In this document: piece by piece, positions 16,334-24,995 of the stretch
How positions within the stretch are numbered: position 1 is the stretch's first letter
Layout: each line of letters starts with the position of its first letter
DNA from: Coxiellaceae bacterium
GTDB lineage: Bacteria > Pseudomonadota > Gammaproteobacteria > Coxiellales > Coxiellaceae
Length of the DNA: 64,000 nucleotides
Direction of reading: 5' to 3'
NCBI GenBank assembly: GCA_029210045.1
Contig: JARGNX010000002.1
Coordinates: forward strand, 186,001-250,000
Notes under the pieces: generated by a model
Database searches by the model: none
The model's input: the letters and a program-made list of their open reading frames with translations, nothing else
What the model was told of the DNA's origin: nothing
Made by a program: the position numbers and the translations under genes

Positions 16334-17509
16334 CTATAGCTGGAGGCCGTGTTTATAGCTATAAAGCGCCTTGCTTTGATCACCTAAGGCCTCATATACC
16401 CTGCCCAAACTGAGATACGCGCGTGCTTGCGGATGTTGCTTAATGCAGTCCTCAAGGTAGTCTTTAGCCTTGCCCCACAGCTGCAGCCGTTCGCAGACGC
16501 GACCAAGGCAATACAGTAAGTTGGCATTTTTGGGGTGGTTTTTATAATATTGTTCACACTGTTGCAGTAGCTTTTCATTGTCTACTGATTGTAGGCGTGG
16601 AATAAACTCGAGTAATTCAGAATTCCAGCTACGCTTTAAAGCATTATCAATCATGGTATGAGCTATCTTGTCTTGACCCAATTCGATAAGTTGGTTGAGA
16701 TACACTTTAAGCACATCGAAGTCGTGGTAAAGATTTTTATTAATAGATTTCCATAAAGGCTGTAATTTTTCATAGTCTGAGTCGCTGGTGCTGAACTGTT
16801 GCAAGCGTGCCAGAGCCACTCGTTTTTCTAAGGCATTATATTTTTGGACAGATAACACTTTCTGTTTTTTTAGTTGAGGCAATAGCGTTTGTAAACTGTC
16901 CCAATCTTCAACCTTAGCGTAGACAACCTGCAACAGCTTCAGCACATAGCTATGATTAGGCTTAATCTGCTGTAAGTGACGCAAAGTCGCAAGCGCTTGC
17001 TCCCATTGTTTAGCAGAGATTTGCAATTGCGCTTGAGTTAAACCAATCGCCATTTCTTCATCTTTGCTTGTGTCGTAGGCGATTTTTAAATATTCATCGC
17101 GCTTTTGAAAACTTTGCAATTCTTGTGCCGCACGTGCGCTAGCTAAATAATTAATTAATGGCGCGGGTTGGTTTACGGCAGCTTTAGTTAAAGCATCTTC
17201 AGCTTTTTTCCAGTTGCCTTCAGCTAATAAACATAGGCCACTTTGGGTTAAGCGTTGTGATTTACTGGTTCGATAATTACCACACCAACGGCGGTAACGG
17301 CCGGATAAATTTAATAAGCCGTTAATGAGCTTTACCAATAAATATAAAACGACAACAGTAATCAGTACGGTTACAATCGCAACCCATATACTGGTTTCAA
17401 GGCTCCAGTGATTATAGGCAATTAATACATAGCCACTGTCGTGGTGCATTAGGATGCCGAGCCAAATTCCAATGCCCAATATAATGAGTGTGATGATCAG
17501 TGCTTTCAT
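16334..17509 (-). CDS. hemY: HemY, heme-operon membrane protein with TPR repeats
   Basis: A 391-residue inner membrane protein with two N-terminal helices (about 3-21 and 40-62), a basic segment (R-Y-R-R-W-C-G-N-Y-R-T-S) and then TPR-like helices to the end, the last complete repeat being A-R-A-Y-L-S-L-G-R-V-Y-E-A-L-G-D. The proteobacterial HemY of the hemCDXY operon is not the Bacillus protoporphyrinogen oxidase of that name; its role is unclear. It follows hemX by three bases and is the last gene of the leftward operon. Confidence 0.93.
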   Translation of the reverse strand: MKALIITLIILGIGIWLGILMHHDSGYVLIAYNHWSLETSIWVAIVTVLITVVVLYLLVKLINGLLNLSGRYRRWCGNYRTSKSQRLTQSGLCLLAEGNWKKAEDALTKAAVNQPAPLINYLASARAAQELQSFQKRDEYLKIAYDTSKDEEMAIGLTQAQLQISAKQWEQALATLRHLQQIKPNHSYVLKLLQVVYAKVEDWDSLQTLLPQLKKQKVLSVQKYNALEKRVALARLQQFSTSDSDYEKLQPLWKSINKNLYHDFDVLKVYLNQLIELGQDKIAHTMIDNALKRSWNSELLEFIPRLQSVDNEKLLQQCEQYYKNHPKNANLLYCLGRVCERLQLWGKAKDYLEDCIKQHPQARAYLSLGRVYEALGDQSKALYSYKHGLQL

Positions 17510-17512
17510 GAT

Positions 17513-18667
17513 TTAGATCTCCACACTTTTATTGGTTTTAGGCAATAGCTTTTTGAGTGACGGCGTATCATCTTTGGGTGTTGCTGTTTTGGGTTCAGCT
17601 TTTTTGATCGACTTGTTGCTGAGTATCGATGGTATGGTTTGTTTGGGTGCCGGCTGATTAGCTGGCTTGCTCATGGTAGGCGTGTGCAGTTGTTGTTTGG
17701 TGGTATCAATCAACTTCAGCGTATCGAGTAAGTTAGGATAATCTGGCTCTGCATTTAGTTTACTCAGTTTTTCCAGCTGTTTGATAATTGGACCGACAGC
17801 TGCTTGGTTATGATTGTCATATTGGTTCAGCCAGCCAATGGCATTTTTGATCGCTTGCTGATAGAGCTTATTGGATCGGTGCAATACCGCCCACTGGGCT
17901 TCCACCAACTGCAAGCTGATATTATCTTTTAAGAAGCTAAATTGCGCTGGGGTTAATAGTGGCTCGATATTTTGGTTTTGGTGACGAATAACGACGAGCG
18001 ATCTTAATTGTTTCCAGGCGTGGTTTAAGCCACTGCGCCAATCATCAGCGATGGCCGCTTGTTTGTCATCGGCTTTTTTTGGCAAGCTATTGGGTATCAC
18101 CTTCAATTTCATGACTTGTTGTATTAGCTGATTGAGCTCTAGCAACGTTGAGGTAACATCAATATGGGTTTGATTAGTTAAGCGACCAATATTGGCTAAA
18201 ATTTGCTGTCTTACTGGGTTCAGCGTAGGATTGTCAGCATTGATTAACTGCTGATCGGCTTGTTGTAGTATGCGGCTTGCTGCCAGTGGGTTGTGGTTAA
18301 AATTAAGATTAAGGTTGGCCATGCGCACAAAGTAGTTAGCTTGATTGAGGGCGCGCACACTAACGCTTTGGCTAGCGGCTTCATTGACCCTTCGAGTTAG
18401 TTGAGTAACCTTTGTAGACATATTGGCAAAGGTGGTGGCATTTTGTTGGTTTAGTGTTTGCAATTGGGTATGCAATTGCTGTTGTGATTGTGACCATTGT
18501 TGTTGAGAGCGTACCCATATGATCCAGCTGAGCGCTATCGCGATCAACGCTAATACCACGCTTAATATAATGCCCCACTTGGCATAGGGACAACCACCTT
18601 TCTTATCGGGGGTAGATGTGTTCTTTTTATTGTCTTTGTTGTCGGTAGCGGTGGTGTCATTGCTCAT
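17513..18667 (-). CDS. hemX: HemX, putative uroporphyrinogen-III C-methyltransferase-like membrane protein
   Basis: A 384-residue protein with a polar N-terminus rich in Asp, Lys and Thr, one membrane helix (about 32-52), a helical coiled-coil region (about 55-100, Gln-rich) and a Pro/Lys-rich C-terminal tail. This is the usual proteobacterial HemX layout. Despite its common database name, methyltransferase activity is not expected. Lies between hemD and hemY. The C-terminal low-complexity tail is longer than I would expect. Confidence 0.9.
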   Translation of the reverse strand: MSNDTTATDNKDNKKNTSTPDKKGGCPYAKWGIILSVVLALIAIALSWIIWVRSQQQWSQSQQQLHTQLQTLNQQNATTFANMSTKVTQLTRRVNEAASQSVSVRALNQANYFVRMANLNLNFNHNPLAASRILQQADQQLINADNPTLNPVRQQILANIGRLTNQTHIDVTSTLLELNQLIQQVMKLKVIPNSLPKKADDKQAAIADDWRSGLNHAWKQLRSLVVIRHQNQNIEPLLTPAQFSFLKDNISLQLVEAQWAVLHRSNKLYQQAIKNAIGWLNQYDNHNQAAVGPIIKQLEKLSKLNAEPDYPNLLDTLKLIDTTKQQLHTPTMSKPANQPAPKQTIPSILSNKSIKKAEPKTATPKDDTPSLKKLLPKTNKSVEI

Positions 18668-18721
18668 AATGGCATCCCTTGAGGTTTTATTTTTGAACTG
18701 AGTAATGATAGCACTAATTTG

Positions 18722-19477
18722 TTAGGGATTCAGCTGCATTACATCGCTAATGGTCTTTATTACCGCGGCATTGCTGGCATTATCAGCTAGCCAAATACGT
18801 GACTTTAAAAACCCCATTTTGATAGCTAATTGCTGCATATTGCTATTGATGACAATAAGCGGTTTTCCGAGTAGCCATGCTAGGTGTTGCGGCGCTAGTA
18901 TGCGATATAAATTTAGCAAACTTTCTAGGCTGCAGGTGGCAATGCAGTCGATAGATTGCTGCATGAGTTGCTGTGTTGTTTCGGGCGAGGGTTGCGTGCA
19001 GCTGCGGCGATAACAAGTGACAACGTCGACCTGAGCGTTAGCGGCGCGTAGTGATTGTTGCAATAAGGTTTTTGGGTTCTCACCACAAAATATACGAATG
19101 TTTTTATTTACGATGGCATTGGCTTGCATTAAGGCATGTTGTAATAAACCTTCACTGCTGGGAGGGTCCGCAATCAAGTCAACCTCATATCCTAGCTGCT
19201 GTAGTGCAGATGCAGTTGCTGGACCAATCGCTACAATTTTTCCAGGTTTACGATTGTTTGGCCATTGCTTGATCGCTGGCTTGACCGCATTGGCGCTGAC
19301 AAAAATAGCGATATCAACTTGCTCAAGTTGTAGAGCTGTTTGTTGTAATCGCTGCGAATTATCGATGGGTAAAATGTCGATGCTTGGAAAGCTAAAGCCT
19401 TCCAAGCCAATCGCATTGAGTTGTTCTAATAAAACCGTTGCCTGATGCGCTGGCTTGGTAATTAAAACTTTAGACAC
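18722..19477 (-). CDS. hemD: Uroporphyrinogen-III synthase
   Basis: It cyclises hydroxymethylbilane with D-ring inversion to give uroporphyrinogen III. The 251-residue length and the diverged HemD pattern fit: V-L-I-T-K-P-A-H-Q at the start, F-V-S-A-N-A-V near residue 60, I-A-I-G-P-A-T-A-S-A-L, L-I-A-D-P-P-S-S-E-G-L-L and C-Y-R-R. The start overlaps the end of the Sel1-repeat gene by eight bases, so the two are likely translated in a coupled way. Confidence 0.92.
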   Translation of the reverse strand: MSKVLITKPAHQATVLLEQLNAIGLEGFSFPSIDILPIDNSQRLQQTALQLEQVDIAIFVSANAVKPAIKQWPNNRKPGKIVAIGPATASALQQLGYEVDLIADPPSSEGLLQHALMQANAIVNKNIRIFCGENPKTLLQQSLRAANAQVDVVTCYRRSCTQPSPETTQQLMQQSIDCIATCSLESLLNLYRILAPQHLAWLLGKPLIVINSNMQQLAIKMGFLKSRIWLADNASNAAVIKTISDVMQLNP

Positions 19478-20576
19478 AGATTTTGTGCGCGTGCTGTTGT
19501 AAATCAGACACGGCGCTGGCTTGCGCAGGTGTCATGTCTTCGTGCTTGAGTTGATTGCTATCGCCATGATCATCAACTTCGAAGTCAGCATAGGCCTTAC
19601 TGATGTCATAAATATTTTTTAGTTTTGCGTGTGGGTTAATACTGAAGTAAGCCATCTCAGCAAATGAGCTTAACCACGCTTTTGCTAATTGCTTGCTTTT
19701 TTTAACCCCATTGCCTTTTACGTAGTCCATGCCTATAGCGTATTTAGCGCACACATTACTGCGCATGGCACTGTCGAGATACCACTGAGCGGCTTTTTTG
19801 GCATCTTTGGGAACACCGATGCCTTTTGAGAAGTGACGCGCAATTTGATACATCGCATTGGTGTCACCTTGATTGGCGGCTCGGTGATACCAAATCACTG
19901 CGCGGGTTGGATTGGCTTTAACACCTTTACCCAAGTCGTATAGCTTAGCTAATTCAGCTTGTGCCATGGGGTTACCACGCTTTGCGGCTTTTTTTAACCA
20001 AGGTGCGGCTTGTTCAGCGCTGGGTTTTGTACCAATGCCCTTTAAATATAACTCGCCTAAAGTCGCTTGGGTTAATGCATTAGCCTTGTCGGATTGGGCG
20101 CGTTGTAATAAAGCAGTAAATTGCGTTTGATTAACCGCGGCTTCAATTTGTGGAGAATGCTTTCTTAACGCACCTTGAATATACTGCACGCTTTGTAAAT
20201 TAATAATGGGCTCCAGTGCCACCATTTTTTTACCACTGTCGGTTTGATAAAAGGCAATGGCATTATCCACGTCTTTAACGGTTAAAGTATCCTGCATGAC
20301 TTGAATAAACTTTTGTTGCAGTGGTTGCCATGCGAAAAATTGTTGCGCTAATTTTTCGGCTAATGCATCGGCCGCTGGATTTTTATGACCGCGGGTTAAT
20401 GTGTTTCTTAAACCAGTAACAACGCCCTGCTCAAAAGTGTGTTGAGCTCGTGTGGTGGTAAAATACTGCTGGGCTTTTGTAGCAAAAGCTTGTTGCTCAC
20501 TGGTCGAGGTGGCTGAAGTTGCGTATACACTGGTGGCGACACTGGCAGCAATAATGGCAAGACATACATTTTTCAT
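19470..20576 (-). CDS. Secreted Sel1-repeat protein with DUF2059-like domain, inside the heme operon
   Basis: A 368-residue exported protein with a signal peptide (about 1-19). Residues about 35-145 resemble a DUF2059 domain (F-I-Q-V-M-Q-D-T-L-T-V-K-D-V-D-N-A-I-A-F-Y and T-D-S-G-K-K-M). Residues about 160-305 are four Sel1-like repeats (L-G-E-L-Y-L-K-G-I-G, L-A-K-L-Y-D-L-G-K-G-V, I-A-R-H-F-S-K-G-I-G-V, I-G-M-D-Y-V-K-G-N-G-V). Sel1 repeats mediate protein contacts and occur in many Legionella and Coxiella host-interaction proteins. The gene sits between hemC and hemD, where no such gene usually occurs. I cannot assign a role in heme synthesis. Confidence 0.85.
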   Translation of the reverse strand: MKNVCLAIIAASVATSVYATSATSTSEQQAFATKAQQYFTTTRAQHTFEQGVVTGLRNTLTRGHKNPAADALAEKLAQQFFAWQPLQQKFIQVMQDTLTVKDVDNAIAFYQTDSGKKMVALEPIINLQSVQYIQGALRKHSPQIEAAVNQTQFTALLQRAQSDKANALTQATLGELYLKGIGTKPSAEQAAPWLKKAAKRGNPMAQAELAKLYDLGKGVKANPTRAVIWYHRAANQGDTNAMYQIARHFSKGIGVPKDAKKAAQWYLDSAMRSNVCAKYAIGMDYVKGNGVKKSKQLAKAWLSSFAEMAYFSINPHAKLKNIYDISKAYADFEVDDHGDSNQLKHEDMTPAQASAVSDLQQHAHKICV

Positions 20577-20593
20577 TTGTTACTCTCCTTTTT

Positions 20594-21508
20594 TCATAAC
20601 ATATCATGCGCACCTTGCGTGATCAAATGATCCGCGGCGCAAATGCCTATATGTTGTGCATTTTCGATGGTGCCTTGTTGTTGGCTGCGAAGTATGGTTG
20701 TTCCGTCTGAATTGCCAACCATTGCAATGATACTTAATTCATTGTTGTCATTGAGTGTGGCATAAGCGCCTAGTGGTGTATGACAGTCGCCACATAAACG
20801 TTGGTTGACTGCACGCTCAGCCGCTATGCATAGGTGCGAAGGCTCGTGGTCTAATACGCGAATGATTTCCTGGCTATCGACATCGGCTCCACGACATTCG
20901 ATGCCTAGTGCACCTTGACCAATGGCGGGAATCATTTGTTGTGGTTGAAATAAGTATTTTACGCGGTGAGCTAAGTTCATTCGTGTTAGGCCAGCAGCTG
21001 ATAACATAATGGCATCGTATTCACCTTCGTCGAGTTTTTTTAAGCGCGTATCAACGTTGCCACGAATGGGTTTAATTTCGATGTCGGGGTGTAAAAATTT
21101 AAGTTGACTCTCTCTTCGCGGACTGCCAGTACCAATGGTTGCGCCAGCGGGCATATCTTCTAATCGCTCATATCGATTACTCACAAAAGCATCACGTGCG
21201 TCATCACGCTCACAAATTGCAGCTAGCAGCAGACCAGAAACAGCATGTACGGACATATCTTTAATACAGTGCACGGCAATATCCGCTTGGCCATCAAGTA
21301 ATTGTTGCTGAATTTCTTTTACGAATACATCTTTACCACCCAGCTCAGCAAGCGGTGTTTGCTTATCGCGGTCACCCGAGGTGGATACACCCAGTATGTT
21401 AATGGTGAGGTTGGGGTGGAATGTGTGTAGGCGTTGCTTAATATGCTCAGCTTGCCACATCGCCATGGGACTTTTGCGAGTGGCAATGGTTAGTGTTTGT
21501 TTTGGCAT
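20594..21508 (-). CDS. hemC: Porphobilinogen deaminase (hydroxymethylbilane synthase)
   Basis: It condenses four porphobilinogens into hydroxymethylbilane in the cytosol. The 304-residue protein has the family start I-A-T-R-K-S-P-M-A-M-W-Q-A, then H-C-I-K-D-M-S, I-G-T-G-S-P-R-R-E-S-Q, the G-Q-G-A-L-G-I-E motif and L-C-G-D-C-H-T-P-L-G, whose first half contains the dipyrromethane-binding Cys. Overlaps the acyltransferase gene upstream by 19 bases, so the heme genes appear to be read as part of a larger operon starting at tdk. Confidence 0.96.
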   Translation of the reverse strand: MPKQTLTIATRKSPMAMWQAEHIKQRLHTFHPNLTINILGVSTSGDRDKQTPLAELGGKDVFVKEIQQQLLDGQADIAVHCIKDMSVHAVSGLLLAAICERDDARDAFVSNRYERLEDMPAGATIGTGSPRRESQLKFLHPDIEIKPIRGNVDTRLKKLDEGEYDAIMLSAAGLTRMNLAHRVKYLFQPQQMIPAIGQGALGIECRGADVDSQEIIRVLDHEPSHLCIAAERAVNQRLCGDCHTPLGAYATLNDNNELSIIAMVGNSDGTTILRSQQQGTIENAQHIGICAADHLITQGAHDML

Positions 21509-22398
21509 TGTTGGTCCAGTTCTTCTAATAGTTTATCTTTATCTTGCCAAACGGCGTTCAGCCATTGTTGTAAGCGTACGCGAAACTCGCGATCTTTGTG
21601 GTAGTCACCGATTATGTGTGGCTCAATGGGCAGTACCCGACTGCGAACTTGAATGCGGTTAAAACCGCCCTTACAAAAATTCCAAAAGCCTATGTCGGGT
21701 GTGTCGTAATGAATAGTGACATCAATAATGCCGGCTAAATGTTTATGCATCTCTTCAATTACGATTGAGATGCCACCCGCTTTAGGTTTGAGTAAATGTT
21801 TATAGGGCGAGTGTTGTTTCTCAGATTTTTTACGCGTATAGCGTGTGCCTTCAACAAAGTTCATCAGTGATGAGGGTATGGTCATGAGGCGCTGGCAGCT
21901 GGCACGGGTTGTGGCGATATCTTTGCCCTTCAGCGAGGGGTTTTTTTTAATATCTTTACTTGAGTGCCTTTCCATAAATGGGAAGCCAATGGCCTTACAA
22001 GTAATGCCGGCCATGGGCAACGACCATAACAATTCTTTTTTCATAAAAAATTTAATCGGTTCAATTTTCCAATTAAATATTTTGAAAATGACCATAATAT
22101 CAATCCATGATTGATGATTACTAATCACCAAGTAAGGTTTGTCTCGTTGCATGTCATCCGGTAACTCGATATCCCATTTCTTCCGATTGCTGATATTCAT
22201 AATGGCGCTATTGATTACTGTCCATGGGAATGGCGCACAGGCCAACTTGCGTAAGCCAGCTAAGCGCCAGCTTTTGCATGGCATTAAATATACGATGGCT
22301 GCAAACAGTAATATAAAAATCGGGAAAATGAGTACGTTTACACAAAACAGCAAAACGGATAACGTACCACGCAGTGTATTTAATAAAGTTTGAATCAT
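21490..22398 (-). CDS. PlsC-type acyltransferase (YihG-like)
   Basis: A 302-residue membrane-bound acyltransferase of the 1-acylglycerol-3-phosphate acyltransferase superfamily. It has an N-terminal membrane region (about 10-40) and the catalytic motif N-H-Q-S-W-I-D (HX4D), P-M-A-G-I-T-C-K-A-I-G-F-P-F-M-E-R, and F-V-E-G-T-R-Y-T-R-K-K, followed by L-K-P-K-A-G-G. The F-V-E-G-T-R-Y-T form and the order of motifs resemble E. coli YihG. Substrate unknown, most likely a lysophospholipid. Lies between a small exported protein gene and hemC. Confidence 0.88.
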   Translation of the reverse strand: MIQTLLNTLRGTLSVLLFCVNVLIFPIFILLFAAIVYLMPCKSWRLAGLRKLACAPFPWTVINSAIMNISNRKKWDIELPDDMQRDKPYLVISNHQSWIDIMVIFKIFNWKIEPIKFFMKKELLWSLPMAGITCKAIGFPFMERHSSKDIKKNPSLKGKDIATTRASCQRLMTIPSSLMNFVEGTRYTRKKSEKQHSPYKHLLKPKAGGISIVIEEMHKHLAGIIDVTIHYDTPDIGFWNFCKGGFNRIQVRSRVLPIEPHIIGDYHKDREFRVRLQQWLNAVWQDKDKLLEELDQQCQNKH

Positions 22399-22401
22399 CG
22401 A

Positions 22402-22941
22402 TTAGAAGCCTTGCATTGAAGGTGAAGGTGGTTGCTTGTCATCCGTTTTAATATCGGATGCAATGTCATAAACGTCGGCTTTTGGTTGCGTAGCTTCAAC
22501 GATCAATGGGCAGTCAAAAATACTATTGCTGACACAGTTGCTGTAATGCTTCTGTGCATCGTATTTCCATTTGCCTCCCTTGGGGGTGATTGGGATGGTG
22601 CTTGATAATAGTAGAATGGGAAAGGTGCCCTTAGGGGTGCCGGTATAGACACAGGTGGCGTAGCCAATGTTAATGCCCTGCCATTGGGCAACGGTGAAGC
22701 CGGTAATTTTTGTGGCAAATGATTGTGCATGGCTTTTCCAGCCCCCTGGTGCAGACCATATTAAGGTGTGCCTGTTTTTCACCAATGAGCTGGGGTCAGG
22801 ACAGTAAACACGAAAATATTTTGGGTGCTTGGTAATAACTAATTGGCCCTCAAAATTAACTGGGGTATGTGTAACCTCAGCAAGCGCTGACCCTGTAAAG
22901 AGTATTGATATAGTAAACAGTAGGTTAGCTATTATTCTCAT
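22402..22941 (-). CDS. Small exported protein, possibly DUF3757/EirA-like
   Basis: A 179-residue protein with a signal peptide (MRIIANLLFTISILFTGSAL, then A-E-V). The mature part has Y-C-P-D-P-S-S-L, W-S-A-P-G-G-W-K-S, a central K-I-T-G-F-T-V-A-Q-W and C-V-Y, with the last Cys pair in N-C-V-S-N-S-I-F-D-C-P. From memory this pattern resembles the DUF3757 proteins of Legionella and Coxiella, one of which (EirA) is needed for intracellular growth. That link is uncertain. The start at 22941 gives a clean signal peptide; the frame opens at 22956. Confidence 0.6.
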   Translation of the reverse strand: MRIIANLLFTISILFTGSALAEVTHTPVNFEGQLVITKHPKYFRVYCPDPSSLVKNRHTLIWSAPGGWKSHAQSFATKITGFTVAQWQGINIGYATCVYTGTPKGTFPILLLSSTIPITPKGGKWKYDAQKHYSNCVSNSIFDCPLIVEATQPKADVYDIASDIKTDDKQPPSPSMQGF

Positions 22942-22955
22942 GCTATAAAGCCTCA

Positions 22956-23579
22956 TTATTCTATATATTGTTTCTGTTTATCCATTATAACTGATTGGCG
23001 CATTCCTTGTCCCAAATGAAAGTGTTTGCGACAAGTGGAGATGTAACTGTCATTGCCGCCGATCAGTGTTTGCTCTCCCTCACGAATGGCATTGCCCTTC
23101 TCGTCTATGCGCATATTCATGGTTGCCTTTGCACCACAGTGACAAATGGTTTTAATCTCGAGTAGCTGATCTGCCCATACCAGTAAATACAGGCTGCCTT
23201 CAAATGGTTCGCCTTGGAAGTCGGAGCGGAGGCCATAGGCAAGTACTGGAATGTCTAATTTATCAACTACTTGACAGAGTTGAGCGACATGTTGCTTGCT
23301 TAAAAAATGAGCCTCATCAACGAGAATGCAATGAATGTTTGGGTTTTTTTGTAGGCTTAGCTGTACGTGTTCAAATAAATTAACGTCCTTATTGAATATG
23401 GTGGCATTTACTTGCAGGCCGATGCGTGTGGTGATTTTGCCAACGCCATGGCGGTCGTCGATTTCGGGGCATAATAATAAAGTATCCATGCCGCGTTCGC
23501 GGTAATTGTGGCTCGACTGAAGCAAAGTCGTTGATTTACCAGCATTCATTGCCGAGTAGTAAAAATGTAGTTTTGCCAT
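22956..23579 (-). CDS. tdk: Thymidine kinase
   Basis: It phosphorylates thymidine (and deoxyuridine) for salvage. The 207-residue type II enzyme has P-loop Y-S-A-M-N-A-G-K-S-T-T-L, the D-E-A-H-F-L loop, the zinc cysteines (C-H-C-G, then C-R-K-H) and Y-G-L-R-S-D-F-Q-G-E-P-F. A very strong ribosome binding site (AGGAGG) precedes the ATG. It is divergent from the two Pht-like transporters and first in the leftward run that leads through the heme genes. Confidence 0.97.
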   Translation of the reverse strand: MAKLHFYYSAMNAGKSTTLLQSSHNYRERGMDTLLLCPEIDDRHGVGKITTRIGLQVNATIFNKDVNLFEHVQLSLQKNPNIHCILVDEAHFLSKQHVAQLCQVVDKLDIPVLAYGLRSDFQGEPFEGSLYLLVWADQLLEIKTICHCGAKATMNMRIDEKGNAIREGEQTLIGGNDSYISTCRKHFHLGQGMRQSVIMDKQKQYIE

Positions 23580-23690
23580 GTTAACCCCTCCTATGGTTGA
23601 TCGCCATGGTATCGTACTTTTTGTTGTTTTTGTAGCGCGTTTGGCATGATATACTCGCGTCCGACAGTGACTTTTGGGAAGAGTGGTACT

Positions 23691-24995
23691 ATGAATTCAG
23701 AATCGGTAATTGCTTCTACAGGAGCTGCTGCTACTCCTCATTGGCAGCCTTGGCTGGTGAGTTTATCCAGTGCTTTATTCTTCTTTTTTATTTTTATTCA
23801 AATTAATATGTTTAATGCGGTGAGCCCCTCATTGATTCAATCGTTTGGTGTTAATGCTGAACAATTGGGCCAAATTTCAGCCGCTTACTTTTATGGCAAC
23901 GTTGGCTTCTTATTTGCGGCTGGTTTGTTATTGGATCGTTTCTCTACCCGCAACCTTATTATTGTAACCTTGGCGGCATCCATTGCTGGTACTTTGTTGT
24001 TTTCATTTTCGACAGGCTTTTGGTCGGCTTCACTGAGTCGGGTTTTGGTAGGCATTGGTGGTGCTTTTTGTTTCTTGAGCAGTGTGCGTATTGTGTCGCG
24101 CTGGTTTCCGCCGCGTCGAATGGCTTTAGTGATTGGTTTGATTGTAACGATTGCTATGGTGGGCGGCATGGTTGCGCAAACGCCATTGACTGTATTGACC
24201 GATCATCTGGGTTGGCGTCAAGCGATGTGGATTGACAGTATTATTGGCATAGGCATGTTGTTACTTATTATGGTGTTTGTTAAAGATGCGCCAGTGGGTT
24301 ACGACTATGCAGCAGAAAAAACGCATGTGAGTGACCTTAGTTTGTTGGCCTCGATTGGTCGAGTATTAAAAAATCCTCAGAATTGGTTTGCTGGTTTGTT
24401 TACATCGATGTTGAATTTGCCGGTATTTTTATTAGGTGCGATGTGGGGTGGATTGCTATTAGTGGAAGCGCACGGTTTAACTCGTGCCAGTGCCAGCACC
24501 GTTACAATGATGATCTTTGTTGGTATGATTTTTGGCGCACCGTTTTTTGGTTGGTTTTCTGATCGTATGCGCAAGCGTCGCCCTGCGATGATCATGGGCG
24601 CTGTAGCAACGATTGCTAGTTTGGTCGCCATTATTTATGTCCCGAACTTAAGTTACGATGCGTTGTTGGCTCTGTTCTTTGTTTTGGGCTTTGCATCGGG
24701 CGCACAGGTTTTGGGTTACCCCATGGTTGCCGAAAGTAATCCATTGTCATTAACAGGTACAGCGGAAGGTATGGCGTCGACGATGATCATGGCTGGTGGC
24801 TTTACACAGCCTTTATTTGGCTGGGTAATGGATATGGGCTGGCATCATCAGTTTGTGAATCATGTTCCACTGTATACGCCAACGGCATTTAATCATGCGA
24901 TGTTAATTATGCCGATAGCTGCTGTGATTGGATTGGCAATGTGCTTGCTGGCTAAAGAAACAAACTGTCAACACTTGAAGCGAATCAATGACTGA
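23691..24995 (+). CDS. MFS transporter, Pht family candidate (PhtC-like)
   Basis: A 434-residue, twelve-helix major facilitator transporter. The conserved D-R-F-S-T-R between helices 2 and 3 and R-M-A-L-V-I-G lower in the first half are seen. It is paralogous to the next gene (compare I-Q-I-N-M-F-N-A-V-S with I-Q-M-N-M-F-D-A-I-S). In Legionella the phtC-phtD pair beside tdk supports thymidine salvage in macrophages; here tdk is divergent to this pair, which makes a thymidine or nucleoside substrate a fair inference. The start at 23691 is preferred over 23646 because it gives the same N-terminal layout as the paralog. Confidence 0.8.
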   Translation: MNSESVIASTGAAATPHWQPWLVSLSSALFFFFIFIQINMFNAVSPSLIQSFGVNAEQLGQISAAYFYGNVGFLFAAGLLLDRFSTRNLIIVTLAASIAGTLLFSFSTGFWSASLSRVLVGIGGAFCFLSSVRIVSRWFPPRRMALVIGLIVTIAMVGGMVAQTPLTVLTDHLGWRQAMWIDSIIGIGMLLLIMVFVKDAPVGYDYAAEKTHVSDLSLLASIGRVLKNPQNWFAGLFTSMLNLPVFLLGAMWGGLLLVEAHGLTRASASTVTMMIFVGMIFGAPFFGWFSDRMRKRRPAMIMGAVATIASLVAIIYVPNLSYDALLALFFVLGFASGAQVLGYPMVAESNPLSLTGTAEGMASTMIMAGGFTQPLFGWVMDMGWHHQFVNHVPLYTPTAFNHAMLIMPIAAVIGLAMCLLAKETNCQHLKRIND

